A stretch of 64,000 bases of DNA from Trebouxia sp. TZW2008. Its lineage: Eukaryota; Chlorophyta; Trebouxiophyceae; Trebouxiales; Trebouxiaceae. Shown here piece by piece: positions 47,650-58,354 of this stretch. The notes beneath the pieces are model-generated. The model did not search any database and was not told where the DNA came from. It saw only the letters and a list, made by a program, of their open reading frames with translations. The stretch spans positions 49,661 through 113,660 of the forward strand of contig BDIU01000428.1 in NCBI GenBank assembly GCA_002118135.1, given 5' to 3'. How positions within the stretch are numbered: the stretch's first letter is position 1; the number at the start of each line of letters is the position of its first letter. Both the position numbers and the translations under genes were made by a program.

Positions 47650-49887
47650 ATGTTGAAGGCGAATGGGCAGGATGCAGCCTTGGCTGCGGCATTAAGATCC
47701 GGCAACAAGCTTGAGTTGCACTTCTTGGAGGCAGGTCCAAACGTTGACATCGTGTACAAGAAAAAGGATGTTTCCGTGTACAAGATGGTCAGGTGAGGCC
47801 CAAGACTTTGCGCTTCCTCAGGCATTGCCTGCTGCACCAACGCAAGAGCAGTGGTTCGCACATGCTCATTTGCAAGCTCTCAATGCTTGAGTCTAGCATG
47901 TGTGTCTGCTGCATAGACTGGAAGAATTCCAGCGACGCTGGGGCTTTCAGCTCCACCTCGCAAGCAGAATGTTTGATGCCAGCAGCGGCCGAGGGTCAGA
48001 AGTTCTCCGAATCATCAGGTCAGTTGTACCAACTTCAGCAGCGTGAGCTTTGCTCACCCTGCTTCAGCTTGGCTCACATTGGCAAAAGTCTCTGAACAGT
48101 TGCCTATAGCATCATCATAACAATAGTTGAGCTGGTTCTGTATGCTGCAGGAATCAAGCCAATGGAACAATTGACCTTATAGGACAAGGGGAATGCCCAA
48201 ACACATTGCTCAAATGGTAGGCCCTCGATCACTAACAATGCTGATAATGATCACGATCATTACACATGCCAGCACATGCACTAGGTGTGTGTGGCCAAAG
48301 CCCTGTCTCGCCAGGCAGGCTTGTTCTGAGCGTCTTTGTACGGTCCTCAGTCACTGTCTTGCTCAACTCAGCTCGCAGACTTGCAAAGCTTGCCCTCACC
48401 CTCACAAGCAGCACATAGCTCAACATCCAACAATAGCAACATGGAAAACGGTGTTTGCAATGTACTTTTATGATTGTGCACAATTTGCATGCAATTTACA
48501 TTCACAGCAAGTAAGGACTTGGCTATGATGGCAGTCTGCTTGTGGCTCATTGGCGCTTTCTGTTCATATCCGGAGGGCAGAACTACATACAGGCAAGCAA
48601 ATTGATTTGCTTGCTTTCTTTTCTGCAGGGAAGGTTTTGGCGATGAAGGCGGGCTTGCTGTGGCTAGCCGGCGCTTTCTGTTCACCTATGACGGGCAGAA
48701 CTACGTATGGGCAAAGCACCGCAAGTTTGCTGGTGACAATCTCAGCTGCGAAAACGTCAGCACTGGGAATGTCATAGCTTACTACACCAATAAGATGCTC
48801 CCAAAGAAACTCCAAGGTATTTTGGTTGTTGAACCCCAGGTGAGAATTGGAATTGCATGTCCTGGTTGCACAGTTTGCACATAATGATCTTGGAGCAGTT
48901 GCTTGTGTTTGCACCCAGCAGGGTCATGAAAGCTCGTGATTCAGCATGTGAGTGATAAGATCCTCATGATGAAGATGGTTACATTGGTCAATCAGGACAT
49001 CAAACCATAAAGCTCTCTGTAGCATTGAGCAGCATCTTGGTTTGTTCGTTTAATTCTCTTCATTTGCAAGCTTTTGAAGCACCAGAGGGCTGTTTGTGTC
49101 TTCACTGACATGAACGCCAGCAATGCCGCACATGCAAGCGCAGTTTCCTTACAGTCTGAGCAAGCCCGGAGGCATAAGAGTGGATATGCGTTTTGATTAA
49201 CTGGCTGAATTCAGGCAAACACCCAAGCGCATGCTTCTTTGTCTCACGTGCCTCTGCCATGCTCAGGTGCAAGACATGAACCTATTGCACACTCTTGTTG
49301 CTGGTTGCTTGAGCTATAGAGAGTGGTTGGAGCGCAGAGACATGCTGGTAAGCAACATGTGCATGGATGCATGTGACCAGGTGTTGCTGTTGCCCATCGT
49401 CATCTGACGCGCTACAGCCAAACCATGCATCAGCATCTTAGGCAAGACAGGATTTTGGGCCATATACACCTGTGCTGTAATGTGTAGTTGCAATCAGCAT
49501 CTGCATCATACCTGACAGCAGAGACGTGCTGGTAACTGCCACGCGTATGCATGCATGTGATCAACCTCAGCATTGCTGTCGCCCTTCACATGTTGTCATC
49601 TGTCGTGATGCAGCCCAACTCCATGCATCAGCATGAGCGCCATATGTAACAGCAGAGACATGCTAGTAATTACCATGTGTATGCATGCATGTGATCAGAT
49701 TTCATGTTGCTGCTGGCTTCAGACGGCATTGCATAGTGACACAACGCAAACGGATTCTACGCATAGTCGTTTGCATAATCTCTGTCCAAAACTTGATGAT
49801 GTAGCAGACCATAATGCCGGTCAGGGCCTGCTGGTAACAGCGGTGCAGATGTGCAATGTTGCATCGCTCAATGCTGTTCCTTCCTGA
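47650..49887 (+). CDS. Unidentified small conserved-looking protein
   Basis: Exons 47650-47792, 47917-48018, 48629-48839, 49267-49347 and, less surely, 49849-49887 join in phase to about 191 aa. Visible stretches: KLELHFLEAGPNVDIVYKKK, LEEFQRRWGFQLHLASRMFD, REGFGDEGGLAVASRRFLFT and YREWLERRDML. The alternation of beta-like hydrophobic and charged segments could suit a tubby/LURP-type barrel, but no family motif is clear, so I assign no function. No signal peptide or membrane helix. Exon 3 has a partial copy 120 bp upstream, and the exon 4 donor is repeated twice downstream. The first ATG (ACCATG) was used. Confidence 0.6.
48232..48345 (-). mobile_element. Dispersed SINE-like element, copy 1
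   Basis: It shares CTAGGTGTGTGTGGCC...CTGTCTCGCCAGGCAGGCTTGT with the copies at 49919-50035 and (opposite strand) 54395-54540. Read on the minus strand it ends in an AT-rich repeat tail, as non-LTR elements do. Confidence 0.6.
48520..48612 (+). repeat. Partial copy of exon 3 of the unidentified gene
   Basis: GCGCTTTCTGTTCAYMT...GGGCAGAACTACRTA occurs near 48550 and again at 48669 (about 120-bp offset). The first copy has stops and no proper acceptor. Confidence 0.8.
49335..49700 (+). repeat. Triplicated donor region of exon 4
   Basis: CAGAGACRTGCTGGTAA plus downstream GTATGCATGCATGTGATCA occurs at about 49335, 49518 and 49645. Only the first belongs to an exon. Confidence 0.75.
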
Positions 49888-51593
49888 ATGCTTCAGCTTC
49901 ATTGGCAGAAGTCCTGCATAATAATAATAATAATAATAATAATCATCATCATTACATGTTCCAGCATATACTGCTAGGTATGTGTGGCACAAGTCCTATC
50001 TCGCCAGGCAGGCTTGTCTTGAGCGTGATGTGCTTTGGCTCCACAGTAATGTTGTGTCTGGGTGCAGTCAAGCACAATGCAAGTTGTGTGACAGGGCAAT
50101 TGGCATGCTTGCAGGTATGGGGTGACAGTTGGTTCTCACAAAGCGTTTCTTGTTAGGCCGTTTGGATTGGAACAATACGCTGTACAATACTGCTGGCATC
50201 ATGTGACATTCAGACTATATTCAAGGAAATTCTACTCATGGCTTGAGGTGACATTCAATGCAACCATGTACACACAATGTGTCATATTGGTAGACCTTGG
50301 ATTCTTTATGGCACCTTTTGTGTAGCTACAGCCTGTATGTCATTTCTTTGATTTTGTTGATGTCTTTATTTGCTACCCGACTGTTCTTTAATTGGGCGTT
50401 TTGGTCAGCGCTTTTTGATTTGGTCCATTTGAGAAACTGAACGCAAGCTGGAAATCTGCCATCATGTTGCAGCGTGCTGTTTTAACTAGGTTCACTGCCA
50501 TGAGCGTCTCCGAGATCATGACTGTAGAAACAGAACTTGATGAACAACAACCATTTGCTCTGTGTCGTCCTCATGCATCTCCTTGTAATGATGCAAATAG
50601 TGTTTGTCCATCACCAGATTGTGTCCACTACATACCTAGCTGGGCCCGCTGAGCCAGTCTTGAGACATCTAGCTAGCGTACATATCGAATGGATGAATGA
50701 ATGAAATTTTGTCAGGATCAAGCCATGTGTCCTTGGCTAAGCAGCATTGTCTTGCGCTGTTCAGTGTGATACATGACTTCTCAGTGGTGTTTGGCTGCAA
50801 GTCAACACTCCCATCAGATTTTCCAAGAGTTCTTTCCTCAAGGATTTACCAATTCTCACAAGTCAGTGGTCAACATGCAACATTTGTGTTGAGCAAACGC
50901 AAGGTTCGGTGTCACAGACACTCTCATGCCCAACTGACCTCTGAGTCCCAAACTGTTACAGAGCGCGTATGGGATGAAAAGCATTGCAAGCTAGATGGCG
51001 AGGTGCTAATTCCTCACACTGCTACACACACACAAACGACAATGCCAGCACACTCTTGGTCAAGAGAACTGAAAGCCAGCAATGCAAACAAGGCCTGCTT
51101 GACATGCATGGCCCCATTGATAATCATTGAGTCTGGCAAGGCTCTTGTTTTGTGCACAGCATGCGTTTGCACTACCAGCTTTCTGAAGTGCTACATGAAG
51201 CTTGGTTCTTCTCCATGCGTTCATTCGATCAGCAGTGCAGCTGCAGACAGGCTGATGAGACACGCTTCTGAAGCGTGATGAATCATTATCTTACTATATA
51301 AAGTGATCAAGCAAGAACCATAGCCGAACTGGTTGGAGACAGTTGATTGCTCCCATTACGTACCTAGCTGGGCCTGCTGAGCATGCGTTTTTGAAAAAAT
51401 GAATGAAGTATCACAAGTGCCGAGACACAGAGAGAGAGCAGCATCTGCTCTTGCAGACAGACATGGGCAGCCTCGTTACAAGGGCTTGTGTCGTAACGCC
51501 AGCAACGCCTGCAGTCGTGCTGCATTTTTGGCATCCCATGTAGGCAGCTGAGGGCGCAGCCTGCGCCCAGCTGAATCCTGCAGGCGTCAGACA
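49888..51593 (+). other. Mostly non-coding interval with one orphan frame
   Basis: A 193-codon open frame (50697-51278) runs through here without introns, unlike its neighbours, and has no recognisable motif beyond several Cys residues. It is flanked by related ~25-bp words (TACCTAGCTGGGCCYGCTGAGC at about 50632 and 51361), so it may be an old insertion. TATATAAAG at about 51294 lies 300 bp before the SAMHD1-like ATG. Confidence 0.35.
49919..50035 (-). mobile_element. Dispersed SINE-like element, copy 2, with (ATT)n tail
   Basis: Same core as copy 1 (CCTATCTCGCCAGGCAGGCT). Next to it is a pure (AAT)n run at 49919-49943, which on the minus strand would be the 3' tail. Confidence 0.65.
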
Positions 51594-54500
51594 ATGGTAG
51601 CCCCTGACGATGATGAGGAGGATGTGCCATTTAGTCAGCTCGTCGCCAAGCAGCAGGATCCTGTGCTTCCGGATCACAACTTTGATCTGAACACGCCGAC
51701 CGGTTCACCTGAATTTGCAGCGTCGTATACCAGGCAACAACGGCGGCATGGCAAAGTGTTCAACGACCCCGTGCATAACTTGTTCAGGCTCGATCCTGTC
51801 AGCATTGACATCATCGACTCGGTCCAATTTCAGCGCCTTCGAGACCTCAAGCAGCTGGGAATGACCTACTACATCTTTCCTGGGGCCTCTCACAACAGAT
51901 TCGAGCACTCACTGGGCACAGCCCACCTGGCATTTGAAGTAGCGGACAAAATCTGGAACAGTCAGAGAGCTGAACTTGACATGGACAGGAACGATGTCAA
52001 GATTGTGGAGCTGGCAGGCAAGTCTGCTGTAACGTGATCTTTGGCACGTTTCATGCTGCCAAGCACTGCGCTGCCAATGATGCTGCAACAACAGGTCATG
52101 TATGCATAGTTGCCTTGCAGGTCTGTGTCATGACCTAGGCCATGGTCCATTCAGCCATGTCTTCGACAGAACTCTTCTGCAGAGCAAAGGAGTCCATGGC
52201 TGGTAACGCTTGCATGTCCAGACTCAGCATGTAGTGGTGCGCACACAAGCTACGCATTGCACATCATCACTGCCATTCATGGGTCCTCGCTTGCATTCGC
52301 AGTCTGCAGCGTGTACAAGCGTGTTGCTGCAGCATACATCAAACTTGTGGTCAGCAAAGTTTGTAGTCAAATGCATGTGTTGCTGAACATATGGTGTGGG
52401 CAAAGCAAACTCTTCCAGCTTCACGACGTCATTGCTTGACCGTTTGTGCTGCACGCAAAGTGCAAGCTCAAAGCTGTTTTCCCAAGAAGATCTTTTCATT
52501 CTGGCACCTGTGCACATTTGCTCTTGCTCAGCGCTGTCAAAGCTGTCCTGAGTTGCATGATCATAGCTCTGCTGGGCCAACATTCAAAAATGATGTTTGC
52601 AGGAGCCACGAGGAGATGAGCGGACAGATTTTGCAAACCATAATAGATGATGGTCACATCAAAGATCAAGCGCTAGACGACTTAGACATCAAGCGTGTAC
52701 AGGCGCTCATTGTAGGATCATGTCCAGGGCACAGACCCAGCAGCACTGCAGGCCTCCCAGCAAATGACAAGCGATTCCTGTATGACATTGTGGCAAATGG
52801 ACGCAACAGCATCGACGTTGACAAGTTTGACTACCTTGCCAGGGACAGCCACTACTGCAACGTCAGAGTCAGCTGTGACCTGAACAGACTACAGCGTCTC
52901 ACCAAGGTGTGTGAGTCTGACTGAGGCATTCATAGCCATTTCTGCGCTGCTGTATGCCATTGTGGCAAATGGGTGCATCAGCATCAATGTTGACACACTT
53001 GACAATTCTGACTACCTAGACGGACACAACTGCAACGGGCAGAGTCAGCTGTGACCTAAACAGGGTCCAGCGTCTCACCAAGGTGTGTGAGAAGCTGGGC
53101 AAATGCCTAGCCATTTCTGCACTTCTGTATGCTGTTGTGGCTAATGGGCGCAACAGCATCAATCTTGACAAGTTTGACTACTTTGCGAATGACAGCCACT
53201 ACTGCAACTTCAGAGTCAGCTGTCATCTGCACAGGCTCTAGCGTCTTACTAACGAGTGTGTAATGACAACAGAGATTACAGGTGACACTTTGCAGCAAAG
53301 AGCACAAGTGCAACATGTGTGCATAGCTGAGCACATGTCTTGCCATTTCTGGACAGAATTGCAAACAGCAGCACATGCACACGTTGTTCTGCATCTTCAG
53401 AAGCTTGCTGCTGTACACAAGAAGGTCAAGCGAGCTGATGCCATACTGTTAGCCTGCCTGCTGTTGTTGTATATAGCAGCAATTTCAGAACAACCTGTGC
53501 ATGTGCTGCTGTGAGTCATGCTGATACCCTGCAAGCAACAGTCAATCCTGCAAGCTAACGCATGTTGCTCAGCACAGAGGAAGAACAGAGTTTCAAGACC
53601 CATTTTCTCTTCATCCTTGCCTGCATTGGCTTCAACAATGCAGCCTTGACAGTTCTGCGAAGCAGTGCAAGCTCACAGCAACGCATGCACACTTTGCTCT
53701 GCATCATCTGGACCTTGCTGCTGCGCACAAAATGCAAAGCAAGCTGATGCTAAGCAGGCTAACGGCATAGCATCAGCTTGCTCTGCATTTTGTGCGCAGC
53801 AGCAAGGTCCCGAAGGTGCAGAACAAGGTGTGCATGTCTTGATGCAAGTCTTGCCAAAGCCCTTCAAGCAAGAGGCAGTCCTGCATATCATGCTGATGGG
53901 ACAGCGACAACTGAGCTCAAAGACCTATTTCCCCAAACACTCCCAGCAACCTCTTTGTTGGGATATGCGGTGTATAAAGCCAAAGACCACAGCTTTGGCG
54001 AGCCCAGTGAAGAGATCGAAGGGAGTGATGACTTGGGCTCAAAGAGGACAAAATTTCCCAGATCTCACCTGCCATAACTTTGTTGCAGCCATGCTGATAT
54101 CAAACAGTCTCCTTCCTATCTTGGCGTTGCTTGCACGACATTGTCCATCCCATCCCTCACTAGTTACTGTCAGTCTGCGTCATTACTGCTTTTGGGACTG
54201 CTATGACAAAAGGCGACAGGCCATTCCATTTGCAGACTGCACCATCACCAGCCATCACTTTGCATGCAAGCAATTCAAACAGAAAGCGCGTCAAAGAAGT
54301 CATTATGTTGCATAGATGTGATTTGCTACCGTTGTGGGTGCAACTTTTCAGGTCAACATTGTCTTGTCTGACTTCTAACAGCTGAACATCAGACCTTTGA
54401 TTTGAGCCGCTCAAGACAAGCCTGCCTGGCAAGACAGAGTTTGCGCCGCACACACCTAGCAACGTATGCTAGGAATTCCACTGAAAATCATGACCGTAAT

Positions 54501-57348
54501 GATTAGTAACACCGTAATGGTCATTGTTACCATCAGAGTCTGTGTGGCTGGCAGGTCTTGGACAATGAGATATGTTTCAAGTGGAGCGAGTACGAAAACA
54601 TCTATGAGCTTTTCCACGCACGGGCTTGCATGCACAGACGCGTCTACACCCACAGGTACCTTTCTGCTGTTAGCATGTTTTGCCAGCAACTGTATTGAAG
54701 TGCTGTAAACAAATCCAACAAGACTGCAATGTACAGCGCACTCATGAGAAGCACTGCTTACCTTGTTGCTTCAGTCTTGCATCTCACTCACCCGCCCACT
54801 CACTCGCTCAAGGTGACTCACTCACTCACTCACGTACTCAATCACCCCCCTGCCCACCCACCCAACTGCCACTCACGGACCCACCCACAGCCCGCCCACT
54901 CACCCACTCAGCATCCACCCACTTGTCCAGCTGTTGTCCTGATGCCGGTGTCACTGTTGCACGGCAAAGCAGAAGCTGTTGAGCTGATGCTGGCCTCGCT
55001 CTCATACAAGAAAGCAAAAGCTGTTGAGCTAATGCTGGTGTCACTGCTGAACAAGATGCAAGCCTGATGTCACTATTGCACAGGGAAACAAAAGCCATTG
55101 AGCTGCTGCTGATCTCACTGTCATACAGGAGAGCAAAAGCTGTTGAGCTGATGCTGGTTGACGCCCTGACTGCTGCAGACCCTGTGCTCAAGTCCTCCAC
55201 TGCTGAGTTGCAATCTGCATTTTAGACAACCCTGAAGCGCTCAGTGCTTGCCTCATTGGTTACAGGCATGCAGAAGCTGATGAGCTGCTGCTGATCTCAC
55301 TGCCATATAACAAAGCAAAAGCTGTCAAGCTGATGCTGGTTGACGGCTGCACTGCACACAATCACCAAGCTCTCCACACTGCTGGCTTGCTCTCTGCCCT
55401 ATAAGCAACACTGAACCGCTCACTGCTTGCCTCATTCTGTCACAGGAAAGCAAAAGCGGTTGAGCTGATGCTGGTTGACGCCCTGATTGCCGCAGACCCT
55501 GTGCTTAAGATGACAGAGCGCATCCACAACCCTCGAGAATTTGTCCAAATGGATGACACGCTCTTGAAGCAAGTCGAGCATTACGGCCTTCTGCACCCTC
55601 ACTTTGAGGATACAGATGACTTTGCTCCCATCACTGCGGCACAGAAGATCATTGCCAGGTAAGCTGAGTTGGCTCATGATGTTGCATGCTATGGCAGAAG
55701 TTTTGTATGCATCGCAAGCACAAGATGACAGCGCATTTTCACAACCCCAAACCTCATCTATTCATCCAATGGATCACACGCTCCTTGAACAGATTGAGCA
55801 TTGCGACATGCTGCATTCTCGCTGTGAGGAAACAGATGACTTTGCTCCCATCACTCCTGCACAGATCATTGCCAGGTAAGCTGGTGTGGCTGTTGTTGAT
55901 GTCGATTTGTGTTTGTTTCCATATTTTCTGTTTTCATCAACAGGAATGCTGTACAGTAACCTCTCAAAATAACGACTGCATTGGTTATCAAGAAAACGTC
56001 CGTACTCAGAAGTACCACTGTCGTCAGAATGCAGTGCTTTGTTCCCAGTTGCATTGTCCTAACATCAAAAATAACCTTACATCGAGTGTCCTTATACCAA
56101 GAGATTACTGTATTGTGCAGGTTGCGTAAGCGCCAGTTGTACAAATACTGCAGTGAGGTCATAATTCCACCCAGCGTGATTTCAGCTGATCAATGGAAGG
56201 TGCCTTCTGTCCAAGATGTCATCAGCTGTTACACAGGCTCTGTCCATCTCAAGGTATGCAGTCTGTCTTTATAAGGATTTTGTGTAATGAGTGTTCTGTG
56301 TAATAATTTCTCCAGGACTTGAACCAATGACCTGTTGATTCAACATCCACCACCTTGATCCTTTGGCCAAAAGGCGGATTGCCGATGTAGACCCATCAAT
56401 TTTGTCTCCCATGCAGTCAAAATGTGACAATCAGCTCAGTGTGGGTCAACTAGATACGGCATGAGTCTGGGCATGCTTTTGGGAAAGCACAGAAGATTCT
56501 GACGTGTCAGGTTTGCTGCACTCTGGGTGTGTCTCAAGTTTGTATTTGTTGCGTTTAATGCCAAAACAGGGGTTAGCCACTTACTGTAAAGCCTGCACTC
56601 ATTTAGTAATGCCTTGTCAACAGCCTGTGGTCTTTAGTCACCCTAACATTGAGCTGCGGCCACTCTGACAGTAGGGTTAGGGATTAGGGTTAGGGTTTTA
56701 GATTTTGAATTTCTTATGGTAAGTTTGATGCATTGGACATTTAGTATCTGGTAGTATGTTAGCGTCTTTTTGATGGCATGTAGCAGGAAATCAGGTAGTC
56801 TTGGAAAATGCAGTCAGTAAGAGTTGCTTTTTTTGCTACAGCAATAAGCTCAAACAAAAGGAGAATGGTCATTGCAACAAAAAGATGTGCATGCAATGCA
56901 GGAGGATGATGTGACCTTGTGTGAGAACAGCATTGACTTTGCCATGAAGAGCAAAAATCCATTGGACAATGTGCATTTTTTTGATAACTTTGACAGCCAG
57001 CACAAGTACCCCATGCTGAAAAACACTGTCAGTCCAATGTATCCTGACATTTTCCAAGTAAGTGGCGCATTCTGCTCCTCATTGTCAGTGCGCTTATGGC
57101 ATAAAAGCACAGGCCATGAACTGCATTCGACTGTAGTCAGAATGGGTTGATAAGTCTTATCTGACTCCCTACGTTGAACCGTAAAGTTGCTTGCTCGCTT
57201 GCTTGATTGATTGATTGATTGGTTGACTGACTGACTGATTGATGGATTGTTTGATTGATGGATTCTTTGATTGATGGTTTGTTTGATTGATGTATTGATT
57301 GATTGTCAAATTGGTGGATTGATCGATAGATAGATTGATTGGTTGATA

Positions 57349-57383
<35 letters not shown>

Positions 57384-57665
57384 CAGGAGCGCAAGCTGAG
57401 GGCATACAGCAGGGATGGATCCCCAGGTCATGTTGCTGCAGTGAGACAAGCTTTTGAACGATGGGTGAGCAAAATGTGGAATGACAAGGTTGTGACTAGC
57501 ACCCCCCTCAGACTTTCTCAGACTGTGTCCTCAGATCCAAATCCTAACCCAGCTCCCTTCAGCATTGCTCAGCAGCATTTGTGGGACGGCGTTCTCAGCA
57601 CAAATGCAAGTCATGCACGGCAAGATAAGAAGCGGAAGATCCAGCTGGACCACATCCCAGAGTGA
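51594..57665 (+). CDS. SAMHD1-like: SAMHD1-like HD-domain dNTP triphosphohydrolase
   Basis: It cleaves dNTPs to nucleosides and triphosphate, limiting dNTP pools. Eight exons join in phase: 51594-52017, 52121-52202, 52603-52906, 54555-54655, 55446-55658, 56121-56253, 56902-57057 and 57387-57665, giving 563 aa; no SAM domain is present. The fold starts [15 protein letters not shown]. The metal ligands are seen as [11 protein letters not shown], the HD pair in [13 protein letters not shown] and the later Asp in DKFDYLARD. Allosteric-core parts include [37 protein letters not shown] and [13 protein letters not shown]. The tail has KKRK, a possible nuclear signal. Intron 1 has a GC-AG border (CAG/GCAAGT). 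Introns 3, 4 and 5 carry exon-fragment copies. A TGTAA signal is at 57683. Confidence 0.92.
52950..53260 (+). repeat. Two decayed copies of the SAMHD1 exon 3 3' half
   Basis: Blocks ending near 53081 and 53253 repeat the part encoding [18 protein letters not shown] and NRLQRLTK with offsets of about 176 and 172 bp. The second has an in-frame TAG and a broken donor. Confidence 0.88.
53650..53830. repeat. Inverted repeat in SAMHD1-like intron 3
   Basis: The words AAATGCAAAGCAAGCTGATGC (split by one base) at about 53731 and GCATCAGCTTGCTCTGCATT at about 53770 are inverted copies about 20 bp apart, with related words (CTTTGCTCTGCATCATCTGG) nearby. It could form a hairpin. No gene. Confidence 0.6.
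54395..54540 (+). mobile_element. Dispersed SINE-like element, copy 3 (opposite strand)
   Basis: The core CTCAAGACAAGCCTGCCTGG is followed by CACACACCTAGCA and an AT-rich tail with repeated GTAATGRTYA words. It is inside SAMHD1-like intron 3. Confidence 0.6.
54780..54930 (+). repeat. C-rich CACTCACC low-complexity tract
   Basis: Repeated CTCACTCACCCGCCCACT-type words over about 150 bp inside SAMHD1-like intron 4. Confidence 0.9.
54960..55475 (+). repeat. About seven copies of the SAMHD1 exon 5 start ([10 protein letters not shown])
   Basis: AAAGCAAAAGCTGTTGAGCTGATG or a close variant lies near 54970, 55013, 55085, 55131, 55269, 55313 and 55447. The copy at 55131 also keeps [12 protein letters not shown]. 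Only the last (acceptor at 55445) reads through the complete exon. Confidence 0.85.
55713..55876 (+). repeat. Copy of the SAMHD1 exon 5 3' half
   Basis: [15 protein letters not shown] and [17 protein letters not shown] repeat the end of exon 5 with the same GCCAG/GTAAGCTG donor, about 217 bp downstream. It could act as an alternative 3' exon half if an acceptor is used upstream of it. Confidence 0.85.
55952..56112 (-). mobile_element. TACAGT-TIR MITE, copy E
   Basis: From TACAGTAACCTCTC to GAGATTACTGTA, in the orientation of copy B. Its right end is only 8 bp before the acceptor of SAMHD1-like exon 6. Confidence 0.85.
56309..56375 (-). other. tRNA-like A-box/B-box pair
   Basis: On the minus strand TGGCCAAAGGA (56368-56358) and GGTTCAAGTCC (56324-56314) resemble Pol III A and B boxes at normal spacing. 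The cloverleaf stems do not close, so I do not call a tRNA gene. It lies in SAMHD1-like intron 6. Confidence 0.35.
56670..56700 (+). repeat. Short telomere-like (TTAGGG) stretch
   Basis: GTAGGGTTAGGGATTAGGGTTAGGG, with one altered unit, about four units, in SAMHD1-like intron 6. Confidence 0.8.
57199..57384. repeat. (TGAT)n microsatellite abutting a splice acceptor
   Basis: About 180 bp of GATT/GATG quartets runs directly into the acceptor ATTCAG of the last SAMHD1-like exon (57387). Confidence 0.9.
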
Positions 57666-57682
57666 CTTTTGAAGTTTGACCG

Positions 57683-57687
57683 TGTAA
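57683..57687 (+). terminator. TGTAA poly(A) signal, SAMHD1-like gene
   Basis: TGTAA lies 18 nt after the stop. This is the usual poly(A) signal of green algae such as Chlamydomonas. The interval to 58354 holds no gene I can support. Confidence 0.45.
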
Positions 57688-58354
57688 AAAATTGCAAAGC
57701 AGCTGTCTTAGCTCAAATATGGTCTTGGAAGACTTCCTTTTGGTATGAATGGCGCTGTGCATGCTGTCATTGAGTCAGAGTCAAGACGGTGTTACTGGAA
57801 AACGCAACCTGTGATTGCTAACTGTTGCTATGACTTCGTGTGAGACATCAGATCATCACGTGCATCCTACATGAACCTGTGGTACCCATCACTTTGTTGT
57901 AACCACCTACTGTATGGAATGTCATAAGAGAACTTTTGGTAGCATTCGACATTAATTGCCCTGTGTTGACAATGCTTGCACAGTGCACAACCTGCGCCAC
58001 GCCCTCTGCAATATTTGTTATATGCTACGCCAACAGAAAGATCGTAGGACCTGGTTCTCCCAAGGTCTCATCATCAAATATACTGCCCTTGCGACATCTT
58101 TACACATCCCATTGGTTGTTGCAAAACGTGAGCAATGACTGTGCAACAATGCGCATGGGCATTGGCGCTTGTCAGATTGAGTGTTGTGCAAAGTAGCAGA
58201 CAAATCACTTCATCAACGTATGCCAATGACATTTCTTTGCATATCAGCGTGTCGGTATACATCATGAATGTACACCTGTTCAGTTGGAACCTGGAACTTT
58301 GACTAGGTCAACGCATCAGAGAGTGCCTGCTGGAGATGTCATCTTACATATGCA

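Noticed and set aside
53665..54315. 216-codon plus-strand frame in SAMHD1-like intron 3
   Set aside because: Contains an inverted repeat and no similarity to the dNTPase; the family expects exon 3 to join 54555 directly, which keeps frame.
56309..56375. tRNA gene
   Set aside because: A and B boxes are present but acceptor, D and T stems do not pair.
56670..56700. Telomere or chromosome end
   Set aside because: Only about four TTAGGG-like units inside an intron, with genes on both sides.
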